Below are positions 42,789 to 51,491 of a DNA stretch of 64,000 nt, one piece after another. Where the stretch lies: the NCBI RefSeq assembly GCF_015477355.1, contig NZ_JADLRJ010000001.1, forward strand, positions 496,001 through 560,000, written 5' to 3'. The position numbers and the translations under genes are program-made. Source of the DNA: Nocardia blacklockiae (GTDB lineage Bacteria > Actinomycetota > Actinomycetes > Mycobacteriales > Mycobacteriaceae). The notes under the pieces are model-generated. The model was not told the origin of the DNA. It saw nothing but the letters and a program-made list of their open reading frames with translations, and ran no database searches. How positions within the stretch are numbered: position 1 is the stretch's first letter; each line of letters begins with the position of its first letter.

Positions 42789-43910
42789 ATGTCTGCTGAT
42801 CACGACGCGAGGCGTCCCGACCACGCGGCGCGCCGGGCCGCGTTGCGGAACCTGTTGGTGGAGAACGGCGTCGACGCCCTGCTGGTGACCGACCTGGTCA
42901 ACATCAGGTATCTCACGGGGTTCACCGGTTCCAATGCGGCGCTGCTGGTCTACTCCTGGAACGACGCCGAGGACCGCACCGTGATCTGCACCGACGGCCG
43001 CTACGCCACCCAGGTGGGCGAACAGGTGCCCGACCTGCGGGCCGAGATCGCGCGCGCTTGCGCCCGCCGCATTCTCGAAGTGGCGGGGGAGTGGCAGACC
43101 GGCCGCGTCGGGTTCGAGAGCCACGTCGTCACCGTCGACCAGCACCAGGCCTTCCTGGAGCAGGGCTGCGGGCTGCAACTGGTGCCGACGCGCGGCCTGG
43201 TCGAACAGCTGCGCATGGTCAAGGACGACTACGAGGTCGAGCAGCTGCGCGCCGCCTGCGCCGCCGCCGACTCCGCCCTGGCCACCCTGCTCGAACGCGG
43301 CGGCCTGCGCCCCGGGCGCACCGAGCGCCAGGTGGCGCGCGAACTGGAGTGGCTGATGTTCGAGCACGGCGCCGCGGCCGTGTCCTTCGAGACGATCGTC
43401 GCCGCGGGCGCGAATTCGGCCGTGCCGCACCACCGTCCGACCGACGCGGTACTCGCGACCGGCGACTTCGTGAAGTTCGATTTCGGCGCGGTCGTCGGCG
43501 GCTACCACTCCGACATGACCCGCACGTTCGTGCTCGGCGAGCCCGCCGACTGGCAGCGCGAGGTGTACGAGCTGGTGCGGGCCGCGCAGCGGGCGGGCCG
43601 CGACGCGCTGGCGCCGGGCACCGCGTGTGCCGACGTGGACGGCGCGGCGCGGGCGGTGATCGAAGCGGCCGGACACGGCGAGCTGTTCGTGCACGGTCTG
43701 GGACACGGCGTCGGCCTGCAGATCCACGAAGCACCCGGAATCGCCAAAGCCGGCACGGGTACACTGCTCGAAGGCATGGCGGTGACCGTCGAGCCAGGTG
43801 TGTACTTCCCCGGCCGCGGCGGTGTTCGGATCGAGGATACGCTCGTGGTTCGCGAGGGGGATCCCGAACTGCTCACCCTGACCACCAAAGACCTGACCGT
43901 GGTCGACTGA
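42789..43910 (+). CDS. pepQ: Xaa-Pro aminopeptidase/dipeptidase (M24)
   Basis: A 373-residue metallopeptidase of the creatinase/pita-bread fold. The N-terminal domain (about 15-140) includes '[16 protein letters not shown]'. The C-terminal domain holds the dinuclear metal ligands: Asp in '[20 protein letters not shown]' (two Asp, about 222-241), His in '[16 protein letters not shown]', and Glu in '[10 protein letters not shown]' and 'VRIEDTLVV'. It removes or cleaves next to proline in small peptides. It is followed by efp and nusB in the usual actinobacterial order. Confidence 0.9.
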   Translation: MSADHDARRPDHAARRAALRNLLVENGVDALLVTDLVNIRYLTGFTGSNAALLVYSWNDAEDRTVICTDGRYATQVGEQVPDLRAEIARACARRILEVAGEWQTGRVGFESHVVTVDQHQAFLEQGCGLQLVPTRGLVEQLRMVKDDYEVEQLRAACAAADSALATLLERGGLRPGRTERQVARELEWLMFEHGAAAVSFETIVAAGANSAVPHHRPTDAVLATGDFVKFDFGAVVGGYHSDMTRTFVLGEPADWQREVYELVRAAQRAGRDALAPGTACADVDGAARAVIEAAGHGELFVHGLGHGVGLQIHEAPGIAKAGTGTLLEGMAVTVEPGVYFPGRGGVRIEDTLVVREGDPELLTLTTKDLTVVD

Positions 43911-43959
43911 CCGCGGTCGACCGAACTGCGTTCGAAACACACAAGGAGACCCGAGGACA

Positions 43960-44523
43960 GTGGCGGACACCAGCGACTTCAAGAACGGCCTCGTGCTGAA
44001 AATCGACGGCAACCTGCAGCAGATCGTCGAGTTCCAGCATGTCAAGCCGGGCAAGGGGCCGGCGTTCGTGCGGACGAAGCTGAAGAACGTCGTGTCCGGC
44101 AAGGTCGTCGACAAGACCTGGAACGCCGGGGTGAAGGTCGAGGTCGCCACCGTCGACCGGCGCGACATGACCTACCTGTACCACGACGGTTCGGACTACA
44201 TCTTCATGGACGGCGACACCTACGACCAGATCCACATCGGCGAGCAGATCCTCGGCGACAGCGCGAAGTTCCTGCTGGAGAACATGGCCGTCCAGGTCGC
44301 CATGCACGACGGCGAGGTGCTGTACGTGGAGCTCCCGGTGACGGTCGAGCTCCTGGTCACCCACACCGAACCGGGCCTGCAGGGCGACCGGTCCAGCGCC
44401 GGCACCAAGCCCGCCACCGTGGAGACCGGCGCCGAGGTCCAGGTGCCGCTGTTCGTCAACACCGGCGACAAGCTGAAGATCGACACCCGCGACGGCGGCT
44501 ACCTCGGCCGCGTCAACGCCTAG
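43960..44523 (+). CDS. efp: Translation elongation factor P
   Basis: A 187-residue three-domain factor that rescues ribosomes stalled on polyproline. Domain I ('[20 protein letters not shown]') carries the loop '[12 protein letters not shown]' with the tip Lys at about residue 32. Domains II and III follow ('[19 protein letters not shown]', '[12 protein letters not shown]' at the end). Modification enzymes cannot be judged here. AAGGAG precedes GTG 43960. Several Pro-rich proteins in this window would depend on such a factor. Confidence 0.96.
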   Translation: MADTSDFKNGLVLKIDGNLQQIVEFQHVKPGKGPAFVRTKLKNVVSGKVVDKTWNAGVKVEVATVDRRDMTYLYHDGSDYIFMDGDTYDQIHIGEQILGDSAKFLLENMAVQVAMHDGEVLYVELPVTVELLVTHTEPGLQGDRSSAGTKPATVETGAEVQVPLFVNTGDKLKIDTRDGGYLGRVNA

Positions 44524-44527
44524 CCTG

Positions 44528-45043
44528 GTGACTGTGACCGATCAGCCCGGGGACCGCAAGGCCCCGTACAAGAAACTGGGTGCCCGGCACAAGGCCCGCC
44601 GCCGCGCGGTGGACCTGCTGTTCGAGGCCGAGGCCCGCGATATCGACCCGGCCGAGCTGCTCGCCGAGCGGGAGCAGCTGGCCGGCGGCGACGCATCGGT
44701 CGCGCCGGTGAACCCGTACACCCGCACGCTGGTCGAGGGCGTCGCCGACGACCTCGACCGGGTGGACGGCACCATCGAGTCCTACCTGCAGGACTGGACG
44801 CTGGAACGGCTGCCGGCCGTGGACCGCGCCATCCTGCGGGTGGCGGTGTGGGAGCTGTTCCACGCCGCCGACGTGCCGCCGGTGGTGGCGGTCGACGAGG
44901 CGGTGGAACTGGCCAAGGAGCTGTCCACCGACGATTCGCCGAGCTTCGTCAACGGCGTGCTCGGCCGGGTCGTGCAGGTGGCGCCGCAGGTGCGCGCCGC
45001 CGCGGCGGCCACCCGCGCCACCCGGCCGGACGGCGACCGGTAG
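44528..45043 (+). CDS. nusB: Transcription antitermination factor NusB
   Basis: A 171-residue all-helical RNA-binding protein that acts with NusE at boxA of rRNA operons. Family features are '[20 protein letters not shown]' (about 19-38), '[18 protein letters not shown]' (about 91-108), '[20 protein letters not shown]' and 'FVNGVLGRV' (about 140-148). It begins four bases after the efp stop; GTG 44534 is an alternative start. The 3' end shares one base with the next gene. Confidence 0.93.
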   Translation: MTVTDQPGDRKAPYKKLGARHKARRRAVDLLFEAEARDIDPAELLAEREQLAGGDASVAPVNPYTRTLVEGVADDLDRVDGTIESYLQDWTLERLPAVDRAILRVAVWELFHAADVPPVVAVDEAVELAKELSTDDSPSFVNGVLGRVVQVAPQVRAAAAATRATRPDGDR

Positions 45044-45300
45044 TGCGCAAGTATCTGGTCCTGGCGATGCGCACGGCCCGCTGGGACGACGCGGTCATCG
45101 GCCCGCACCGCGACTGGCTGGCGGACGTCCGCGCCCGCGGCCAACTGGATTGCACCGGCCGCTTCACCGACGGCTCGGGCGGCGCCTACGTCGTCCTCGC
45201 CGAAAACGTCGAAGCCGCACGGGAATTGGTCTTCACCGACCCCGTCCACACCACGGGCTCCTCGCAGCTGACCGTCCACGAGTGGGAGATCACCGGCTGA
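45043..45300 (+). CDS. YciI-like dimeric alpha-beta barrel protein
   Basis: An 85-residue protein of the YciI/ferredoxin-like fold: 'KYLVLAMRTARWDD' (strand 1), 'PHRDWLADVRARGQL' (helix with conserved His-Arg), 'GAYVVLAENVEAARELVFTDP' (strand and helix) and 'LTVHEWEITG' at the end. Members are often small hydrolase or dimer modules with unknown substrates. GTG 45043 overlaps the nusB stop by one base, so it is translationally coupled to nusB. Confidence 0.75.
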   Translation: MRKYLVLAMRTARWDDAVIGPHRDWLADVRARGQLDCTGRFTDGSGGAYVVLAENVEAARELVFTDPVHTTGSSQLTVHEWEITG

Positions 45301-45352
45301 TCCGGGCGCGAGTCACCGAGTGCCGCACAGGCTCTCGGCACGAGAACGCTCC

Positions 45353-46492
45353 CTAGCCCGGCGGCTGCTCCACCCACCCCGCGACGATGACCAGCCCGGT
45401 CGGCCGGTGCACCGCCAGGAACCCGAAGGGCCGGTCGAACGCCACCGCGATCTCGGTGACCCGGCGTGGGCGCGGCAGGGCGGCGGCCCGGGCCAGTGCC
45501 ACGGCGGTAACCGCGGCGGCCTCGAAACCCTCGCGGGTGAAGCGGGCCAGCGCGTCCTGCGCGGCGTCGGCGACGTACAGCGGCGTGTCGGAGATGGCGG
45601 GGAAGCGGTCGGCGCTGCCGTCGGCGGCGGTGCGCAGACCGAACAGGTCCGCGTGCGCCATCAGGTCGTGGCTGGAGCGAATCGTGAACGGCGGCACCTG
45701 AATTCGCAGCGTGTCCGCCACCGCCCGGGTCTCCCGCACGACCAGTCCCGGACCGGTGGCGCCGACCGGCAGGTGGGTGCGCGCGTCGATCGAGCCGTCC
45801 AGCGCACCCAGACCGGTGCCGAGAACGTCGCCGGGCGCGCCGTCGCCGAGCAGCAGATGTACGTCGAGGTCGCGAATCCCGCGCACCACCACGCGCGTCA
45901 CCGGTTCCGGACCGTCCAGCAGCGCGGCATCGCCCAGTTCGTGGGAGAACCGGGACAGCCCCGGACCCCGATGTCCTCGCCACGGGCCCGACTCCGGTTC
46001 GAGCACGTCGTCGTGGAACGGCTGCAGCCACGAGGTCCGGGCGACGATCGCGGTCGCCAGCACGAGCAGGGTGTCGGCGTCGAGTTGCACCGGGAACCGG
46101 TCGATCAGTCCGCCGGTGTGCCGGTCGGCCCAGGCGTCGAGCGCGGCCTGCCCGGTGAGCCGCTCCACCACACCCTCCGGCAGCGACCGCACCCACTCCG
46201 TGCGCGGCGTGACATCCGCGCGCAGCCAGACCCCGAGCGCCCCGGCGACGGTCTCCGCCTCGGTGAGTTCGGCCAGCAGCCGCAGGGCCGCCGCCTGCGC
46301 GTCGTCGGCCGAAAGTCCCACGGCCCCGGCCAATTCCGCGCGGGCGGGCGCGTTCGCCGCCCCCGCCAGCACGCCGAGCAGCGGCCACACCCCGCAGCCG
46401 GACAGCACGAAATCGCCGGTGCCCGCCGCCGCGCACCAGCGCCCGGTCAGGTCGTTGGCGGCGGCCACGTGCGGAAGAAGGCTGGTCTGCAC
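45353..46492 (-). CDS. Cytoplasmic serpin-family protein
   Basis: A 379-residue protein with the full serpin outline. The N-terminal part has 'DFVLSGCGVWPLLGVLAGA' (like helix B/shutter), the centre 'ATAIVARTSWLQPFHDD' (like the breach strand), and 'LRIQVPPFTIRSSHDLMAHA' follows. The reactive-centre hinge is 'EGFEAAAVTAVALARAAALP' (321-340), close to the inhibitory consensus with Gly at P15 and small residues at P12-P9. The serpin signature is 'VAFDRPFGFLAVHRPTG' (350-366). Arg335 is near P1/P2, so a trypsin-like target is possible. No signal peptide is seen, so the target should be cytoplasmic. P14 is Phe where Thr/Ser is usual, which could slow loop insertion. Confidence 0.85.
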   Translation of the reverse strand: MQTSLLPHVAAANDLTGRWCAAAGTGDFVLSGCGVWPLLGVLAGAANAPARAELAGAVGLSADDAQAAALRLLAELTEAETVAGALGVWLRADVTPRTEWVRSLPEGVVERLTGQAALDAWADRHTGGLIDRFPVQLDADTLLVLATAIVARTSWLQPFHDDVLEPESGPWRGHRGPGLSRFSHELGDAALLDGPEPVTRVVVRGIRDLDVHLLLGDGAPGDVLGTGLGALDGSIDARTHLPVGATGPGLVVRETRAVADTLRIQVPPFTIRSSHDLMAHADLFGLRTAADGSADRFPAISDTPLYVADAAQDALARFTREGFEAAAVTAVALARAAALPRPRRVTEIAVAFDRPFGFLAVHRPTGLVIVAGWVEQPPG

Positions 46493-46748
46493 AGGGCCAG
46501 CCTAGTCACGCCGCGCGCGGCGACCCGGAGACCGAGGCGCCCCCGCCGTGGGTGTACGTGGGCCGGCGGGGGCGCGGCCCGGGCCTCGGACGGCCCGGGA
46601 GATCGAGGTGCGCCCCTCATGCTGGTCCCTCAACCGCACTCGAGGTCCAGCGGCGGCCGACGTGGTCTCGGTCACGTCCGTGTCCGGACCGGTCTGAGAT
46701 AGTGTGAGGCGAGATGCGTCAGTTGCTCTCGAGGTCGAGGAGGACGGG

Positions 46749-47306
46749 ATGGCAGGCGTCGACACGCCCACGGTGCGATTGCGCGAGCTGATTCGGGGCG
46801 GCTGCACGCCCGAGCAGGCCTGGGAGCTGTTCGACAGCCTGCCCGCCGTGCGCGTGGACGAGGTCACCACGGGCCGCTGGCGCGGCGAGGAACTGGACAC
46901 CGGCCATCCGTGGGCGGGCGTGCTGGTCGAATCCGGGTGGTACGGAAAGCAGTTCGACGCCCCCGACCAGGTGCAGCCGCTGCTGTTCGCGGGATCGGAC
47001 GGCACGGTGTTCCCCGTCGATCCCCGCCGGGTGCCGCTCGCGCTGGTGGGCCGGATCCCCGCGGCGGGCGTCCGCTCGGTGCGCAAACTGCTGCCGGTGC
47101 TGCGGCCGCTGGTGCGCACCAAGCCGGCGCGGGCCCGGCTGCGCAACCTCGAGTACCGCGAGCAGGTCAGTGCCGCGATGATCTACGACCACCTGCCGAT
47201 CATCGACGTGTTCCGGCTGGTGGACGACGAGACGCTGCTGGGCGTGATGGACCTGCGCGGCATGACCGACCCGTACTTCTTCATCCTGCGCCGCGACCGC
47301 TCCTGA
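46749..47306 (+). CDS. GXWXG/DUF4334 domain protein
   Basis: A 185-residue protein. The GXWXG motif is 'GRWRGEEL' (about residues 43-50), followed by the 'HPWAGVLVESGWYGKQFDAP' stretch. The C-terminal DUF4334 part ends in 'GVMDLRGMTDPYFFILRRD'. The two domains usually occur together in actinobacteria and proteobacteria; no activity is established. ATG 46749 has GAGGAGG seven bases upstream. It precedes a flavin monooxygenase gene by 13 bases, so the pair is likely co-transcribed. Confidence 0.8.
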   Translation: MAGVDTPTVRLRELIRGGCTPEQAWELFDSLPAVRVDEVTTGRWRGEELDTGHPWAGVLVESGWYGKQFDAPDQVQPLLFAGSDGTVFPVDPRRVPLALVGRIPAAGVRSVRKLLPVLRPLVRTKPARARLRNLEYREQVSAAMIYDHLPIIDVFRLVDDETLLGVMDLRGMTDPYFFILRRDRS

Positions 47307-47319
47307 CCTCCCGCGCCCG

Positions 47320-48549
47320 ATGGATCGAGCGACCTGTGTGATCGCCGGCGGCGGCCCGGCGGGCATGGTGCTGGGCCTGCTGCTGGGCCGCGCCGGACTC
47401 GACGTCACCGTGCTGGAGAAGCACAGCGATTTCCTGCGCGACTTCCGCGGCGACACCGTGCATCCGACCACCCTGGACCTGCTCGACGAACTGGGCCTCG
47501 GCGCGGAATTCGCGCGCCTGCCGCAGCGGCGGCTGACCACCGCGCAGATCCCGATCGGCGGGCGCATGCAGCCGCTGGTGTCGTTCGCGCGGCTGCCCGG
47601 GCGGCACAAGTACATCGCGATGGTGCCGCAGTGGGACCTGCTCGATCTGCTGGCCCGGGCGGCCGAGCGGGAGCCGGGCTTCCGGCTGCGGCGCGAGACC
47701 GAGGCCACGGACCTGGTGTACCGGGACGGGCGGGTGACCGGCGTCCGCTATCGCACGAAAGACGGTGTGGCCGGGGAGATCTCGGCCGATCTCACTGTCG
47801 CCTGCGACGGGCGTTCGTCGCGGCTGCGGGCCGCGGCGGGACTGGGTTCGCGGCGCTGGGCGACGCCGTTCGACGTGTGGTGGTTCCGGATCCCACGGCA
47901 CGACATCGATCCGGCGGGCGCGGTGCCGGTGCTCACGGCGGACCGGGTGGCGCTGCTGTTCGACCGCGGCGACTATTGGCAATGCGCCACGCTCATCGCC
48001 AAAGGTGGTGACGCGGCGCTGCGTCAGGGTCCGGTCCGCGAAATCCTGCGCGGCATGGCCGATGTGGTGCCGTGGCTGTCGGACCGGGTGGACGCGGTGC
48101 GCGACTGGGACGAGGTGAAACTGCTCGACGTGCAGCTCGACCGGCTCGACCGCTGGTACACCGACGGGCTGCTGTGCCTCGGCGACGCCGCGCACGCCAT
48201 GTCGCCGGTCGGCGGGGTCGGCATCAATCTCGCCGTGCAGGATGCCGTGGCCGCCGCGCGGATCCTCGCGCCGAAGCTGGTGGCGCGGCAGGTCACGGTC
48301 GCCGATCTGGCGCGGGTGCAGCGCCGCCGCATGCTTCCGACGGTCGTGACGCAGTCCGTACAGCGTGTGTTGCACGCGGGGGTGATCGCGCCCGCGGTGT
48401 CGGGCCGGGTGAATCTCTCCGACGCGAACCGAGTTCCGTTGCCGCTGCGCATGTTCCGCCGGATTCCGATAGTCCGCGGCATCCCGCCGTTCTTCGTCGC
48501 GCGCGGGGTGCTGCCCGAACACGCACCCGCCTTCGCGCGCCGCCCGTAG
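47320..48549 (+). CDS. FAD-dependent aromatic-type monooxygenase (group A)
   Basis: A 409-residue flavoprotein of the PHBH/UbiH type. The FAD motif is 'VIAGGGPAGMVLGLLLGRAG' (about 7-26), the NAD(P)H/FAD 'DG' motif is 'TVACDGRSSRLRAAAG' (about 157-172), and the ribityl motif 'CLGDAAHAMSPVGGVGINLA' (about 285-304). Such enzymes hydroxylate aromatic or quinone rings with O2 and NAD(P)H. The substrate cannot be read from the sequence. It follows the GXWXG gene closely; a small GC hairpin lies in the 94 bases before the convergent HD gene. Confidence 0.85.
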   Translation: MDRATCVIAGGGPAGMVLGLLLGRAGLDVTVLEKHSDFLRDFRGDTVHPTTLDLLDELGLGAEFARLPQRRLTTAQIPIGGRMQPLVSFARLPGRHKYIAMVPQWDLLDLLARAAEREPGFRLRRETEATDLVYRDGRVTGVRYRTKDGVAGEISADLTVACDGRSSRLRAAAGLGSRRWATPFDVWWFRIPRHDIDPAGAVPVLTADRVALLFDRGDYWQCATLIAKGGDAALRQGPVREILRGMADVVPWLSDRVDAVRDWDEVKLLDVQLDRLDRWYTDGLLCLGDAAHAMSPVGGVGINLAVQDAVAAARILAPKLVARQVTVADLARVQRRRMLPTVVTQSVQRVLHAGVIAPAVSGRVNLSDANRVPLPLRMFRRIPIVRGIPPFFVARGVLPEHAPAFARRP

Positions 48550-48643
48550 TGCGACGACGGTAGTGGTGAGGCTGTAGTGCCGCGGCCGTAGCGCTGTCAC
48601 CGGAGTTCGGCGGCTGTAGCCCCGCTGTAGTGGGGGCGGACGG

Positions 48644-49357
48644 TCAGCCGCGGTCGAGGATGGCGTCGAATCTTTCGTCGGCGCGGTCCAATTGGTCCAG
48701 GATGTGGTCCTTGACGTGGTCGGCCAGCGGCGTGTCGGCGCGGGTGACGAGTTCGCGGTAGACGTCGGTGAGCGGGCGGTACTTGACGGCCAGCTTGTGC
48801 ATCGCCGGGCCGGTCGCGTACAGGATGCCGACGCCGTTGTCGGTGAAGTCCGAGATCTTCACCACGCGCGCCCACGGGTCGCGGTCCAGGCTGGCGGAGA
48901 CGTGCTCGCGGTATTGCGCGTAGCGATCCCGCTCCGGGTCGCGCGGGGGATTGGTGACCGCGGCGACCAGCGCGGCGACCCGGTCGCCGAAGCGCTCGCG
49001 CAACTCGGCGAGGGCCGCGTCGGTGGTGGGACCCGTTCGGCCGCCGGCCAACTCGGGGCCGTGGTCCTCCACCGCGTCGTGCAGCAGGCCGGCGATCACC
49101 ACGTCGGTGTCGCGGACCTCGTAGTGGCTGACGATCCGAATCGCCACGCGCAGTAGGTGACTGAGGTACGGCTCGCGGCCGTAACGGTCCTCGCGGTGCA
49201 GGTCCGCGGCCAGGCGCAGGGCCGCGGCGACCCGCTCGGGCTCGGGCAGCTTCTCGGTCTCCAGCTCCAGGCGCTGCCGCAGCCCGCTCTCCCCGTGTAC
49301 GTCGGAGATGGTGTGTAACGGCATCACCGAGAGGATTCCCGCCCCAACTGTATTCAT
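48644..49357 (-). CDS. Small RSH-like HD phosphohydrolase
   Basis: A 237-residue HD-domain protein. Motifs fit the hydrolase half of RelA/SpoT: 'YLSHLLRVAIRI' (His, about residues 64-75), 'VIAGLLHDAVEDHG' (His-Asp and Glu-Asp, about 86-99), and 'VVKISDFTDNGVG' (about 164-176). No synthetase or TGS domain is present, so it resembles stand-alone small alarmone hydrolases (Mesh1/SAH). Hydrolysis of (p)ppGpp is inferred and could be another nucleotide. ATG 49357 gives the longest product; ATG 49324 is an alternative and neither has a strong Shine-Dalgarno site. Confidence 0.75.
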   Translation of the reverse strand: MNTVGAGILSVMPLHTISDVHGESGLRQRLELETEKLPEPERVAAALRLAADLHREDRYGREPYLSHLLRVAIRIVSHYEVRDTDVVIAGLLHDAVEDHGPELAGGRTGPTTDAALAELRERFGDRVAALVAAVTNPPRDPERDRYAQYREHVSASLDRDPWARVVKISDFTDNGVGILYATGPAMHKLAVKYRPLTDVYRELVTRADTPLADHVKDHILDQLDRADERFDAILDRG

Positions 49358-49439
49358 GAGGCCAATCTATCGGTCCGGTCCGACGGATCCGCTTATGGCT
49401 TCCTTGCGCCGCGGCGGACGCGGGTTGAATTCCGGGTGC

Positions 49440-50066
49440 CTAACGGACGCCGCGGGGACGGAACTGAATGCTGATGCGCGGCCCGGCGGGCCGCCGGGTC
49501 TTCGGCACGGCGTGCTCCCAGGTGCGCTGGCAGGAGCCGCCCATCACGATCAGATCGCCGTGGCCGACCTGGTACCGGACGCTGGCGCCGCCGCCGCGCG
49601 GGCGCAGCAGCAGTGCCCGCGCCGCGCCGACCGACACGATCGCCACCATGGTGTCGTGGGTCGCGCCGCGGCCGAGGTTGTCGCCGTGCCAGGCGACGCT
49701 GTCGTTGCCGTCGCGGTAATAGCACAGGCCCGCCGTGCGGAACGGCTCACCGAGTTCGGCGCGGTACCGGGCGCTCAATGCCGCGCGGGCCTCGTCCAGA
49801 ATCGGGTCCGGCAGCGGCTCCGACTCGCCGTAGAAGCGCAGTAGCCGCGGCACGTCGACCATCCGGTCGTACATCTGTCGGCGGTCGGCCCGCCACGGCA
49901 CCCGCGCGGCGAGCCGCTCGAACAGCTCGTCGCTGCCGGACAACCAGCCCGGCAGCACATCCACCCAGGCCCCGTCGCCGAGCACCGTCCGCCGCACCCC
50001 GCGCAGCGAGCCGAGCCCGATCTCCCCGAACCCGTCCAGCAGCGAGCCCTGTAGCGGTGTCGACAT
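49440..50066 (-). CDS. alkB: Alpha-ketoglutarate-dependent dioxygenase AlkB
   Basis: A 208-residue Fe(II)/2-oxoglutarate dioxygenase that removes alkyl lesions from DNA. Iron ligands are His127 and Asp129 ('WHGDN') and His185 ('WEHAVPK'); 2-oxoglutarate-binding arginines are Arg197 and Arg203 ('PRISIQFRPR'). The nucleotide-recognition lid includes 'RFYGESEPLPDP'. ATG 50066 was chosen over 50102 because a -10 TAGATT ends seven bases before it, making the mRNA leaderless, and 50102 falls inside a LexA box. It is therefore predicted to be SOS-controlled. Confidence 0.9.
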   Translation of the reverse strand: MSTPLQGSLLDGFGEIGLGSLRGVRRTVLGDGAWVDVLPGWLSGSDELFERLAARVPWRADRRQMYDRMVDVPRLLRFYGESEPLPDPILDEARAALSARYRAELGEPFRTAGLCYYRDGNDSVAWHGDNLGRGATHDTMVAIVSVGAARALLLRPRGGGASVRYQVGHGDLIVMGGSCQRTWEHAVPKTRRPAGPRISIQFRPRGVR

Positions 50067-50073
50067 GCCGTCG

Positions 50074-50102
50074 AATCTACGTTCTATCGAACATATGTTC
50101 AA
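50074..50102 (-). promoter_or_regulatory. LexA-controlled leaderless promoter of alkB
   Basis: On the minus strand a -35 TTGAAC (50102-50097), a 17-base spacer and a -10 TAGATT (50079-50074) place the start of transcription at the A of the alkB ATG (50066). The LexA box TCGAAC-ATAT-GTTCAA (50087-50102 on the plus strand, 11 of 12 fixed bases of TCGAACnnnnGTTCGA) covers the -35 and spacer. GAACATATGTTC inside it is a perfect palindrome. Confidence 0.8.
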
Positions 50103-50132
50103 GCTCCGCCGGTCGAGTCTACGGCGAGAAGG

Positions 50133-50753
50133 TCATCCCCGCGCTCGGCGCGAGAACACCGCGACCAGGAAATCGGACTCGTCGGTGAACGGGCGCAGGT
50201 CCCATGTCGAGAGGCGCAGGTCGACCGCGAGCCCCGCGGCCTCGGCGTCGGCCAGGAACCGCGGAAACTCGTAACCGCGGTCCGCGCCGAAGCCCACCAC
50301 CACCCGGCCGGCCGGGGCGAGATGGCGGACGAAGCCGGACAGCACCGCGCCGCGGGTCGCGGGAGCCAGGAATGTCATCACGTTTCCCGCGCACACGATG
50401 ACATCGAAGTCGGCGGCGATCCCGCGTTCCGGCAGGTCCAATTCGGCGAGATCGCCGACGAGCCAGGTCGGGCCGGGATGGTCCTGCTCCGCGGCGGCGA
50501 TCAGCACCGGGTCGACGTCGACGCCGACCACGACATGACCGGCCCGGTGCAGATACCCGCCCACGCGCCCCGGACCGCAGCCGGCGTCGAGCACCCGTCC
50601 GCCGCGGCCGAGCATGGCGTCGATCAGCCGCGCCTCGCCGACGATGTCCTCGCCCTCGGCCGCCAATGTCCGGAACCGCTCCACGTACCACGTCGAATGC
50701 GCGGGATCGGCGGCGGTGATCTCCTCCCACTGGCTGGGGATGCGTCCGCTCAT
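50133..50753 (-). CDS. SAM-dependent class I methyltransferase
   Basis: A 206-residue methyltransferase. Motif I is 'VLDAGCGPGRVGGYL' (about 54-68), the acidic residue ending strand 2 is in 'VVGVDVDPVLI' (about 74-84), and 'FDVIVCAGNVMTFL' (about 115-128) is motif IV-like. The first 50 residues ('WEEITAADPAHSTWYVERF') are typical of small actinobacterial enzymes of unknown acceptor. GGAGGAGACC precedes the ATG. It lies just upstream of alkB on the same strand, but alkB has its own promoter. Confidence 0.82.
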   Translation of the reverse strand: MSGRIPSQWEEITAADPAHSTWYVERFRTLAAEGEDIVGEARLIDAMLGRGGRVLDAGCGPGRVGGYLHRAGHVVVGVDVDPVLIAAAEQDHPGPTWLVGDLAELDLPERGIAADFDVIVCAGNVMTFLAPATRGAVLSGFVRHLAPAGRVVVGFGADRGYEFPRFLADAEAAGLAVDLRLSTWDLRPFTDESDFLVAVFSRRARG

Positions 50754-50909
50754 GGTCTCCTCCTCGCTCGGCCGGGCTCCGGGTTCACTGTGCCATCAAG
50801 GTCGTTTCCGGCGACTCGCCGGGCGGCGCCGCCGGGTGCCGGGTACCGTGAAGGGCCGGTTCGCCATCCACTTGCCCGATTCCCGCGAATGCGAGGAAGG
50901 ACGGAAATC

Positions 50910-51386
50910 ATGCAGCGAGGCGTACTGAAGATCGCGGCAGCGTCGATCCTGCCGATTCTGGCGTTCGCGTTACCGCCCGGTCCGGCCGCGGCGGATTCGC
51001 TGTCGTTCGACCCCGCCCGGGTCGACGGCCCGGGATGTTCGGGCAACGTCGCCGCCGAGGTGTCGTCCAGTCAGGGGCAGCAGGCGCGCGAATTCGCGGA
51101 TTTCATCGATAGTTCGGCACGGGTGACCGTGAATTTCACGCCGGATCCCAACCCGCTCGGCTCGCTGTCCGGGTCGCCGGGCGGCTGCGAAATCTCGGCC
51201 ACCGTCACCATGCGCAACCTGGACACGGGCGTGAGCAGCACCGACACCCGTACCACCCAGTACGACGGCCACTACGGCTGGCACGCCGCCTTTTTCACGC
51301 TCGCCGGTTCGGGCCGGGTGGCGGTGCAGGTGAGCACGAATCCCACTCCGGCCGAACTGATCATCGACGTCCCCGCGCCGTACTGA
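50910..51386 (+). CDS. Small secreted protein of unknown function
   Basis: A 158-residue protein with a Sec signal peptide (residues 1-28; 'LPILAFALPPGPAAA' with cleavage after Ala-Ala-Ala). The mature part is beta-rich with two Cys (in 'GPGCSGN' and 'GGCEISA') that can form a disulfide, and repeated Thr/Ser strands ('TVTMRNLDTGVSSTDTRT'). It resembles small immunoglobulin-like secreted proteins of Nocardia by composition only. GAGGAAGG lies upstream of ATG 50910. It stands alone, divergent from the methyltransferase. Confidence 0.7.
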   Translation: MQRGVLKIAAASILPILAFALPPGPAAADSLSFDPARVDGPGCSGNVAAEVSSSQGQQAREFADFIDSSARVTVNFTPDPNPLGSLSGSPGGCEISATVTMRNLDTGVSSTDTRTTQYDGHYGWHAAFFTLAGSGRVAVQVSTNPTPAELIIDVPAPY

Positions 51387-51462
51387 CTTTGCCTCGGTAG
51401 TTCTCGTCGCATCGAGTCGCGTCCTCGGCACGCGGCGCCTCCACTACTGTGTGCTACAGTCT

Positions 51463-51481
51463 AGTGGTAGTCGGTACCACT
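51463..51481 (+). promoter_or_regulatory. Operator candidate of the PadR operon
   Basis: A perfect inverted repeat AGTGGTA-GTCGG-TACCACT lies ten bases before the padR ATG and just after a TACAGT -10 candidate (51455-51460). Autoregulation by the PadR protein is inferred. Confidence 0.6.
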
Positions 51482-51491
51482 GAATAGCGCG

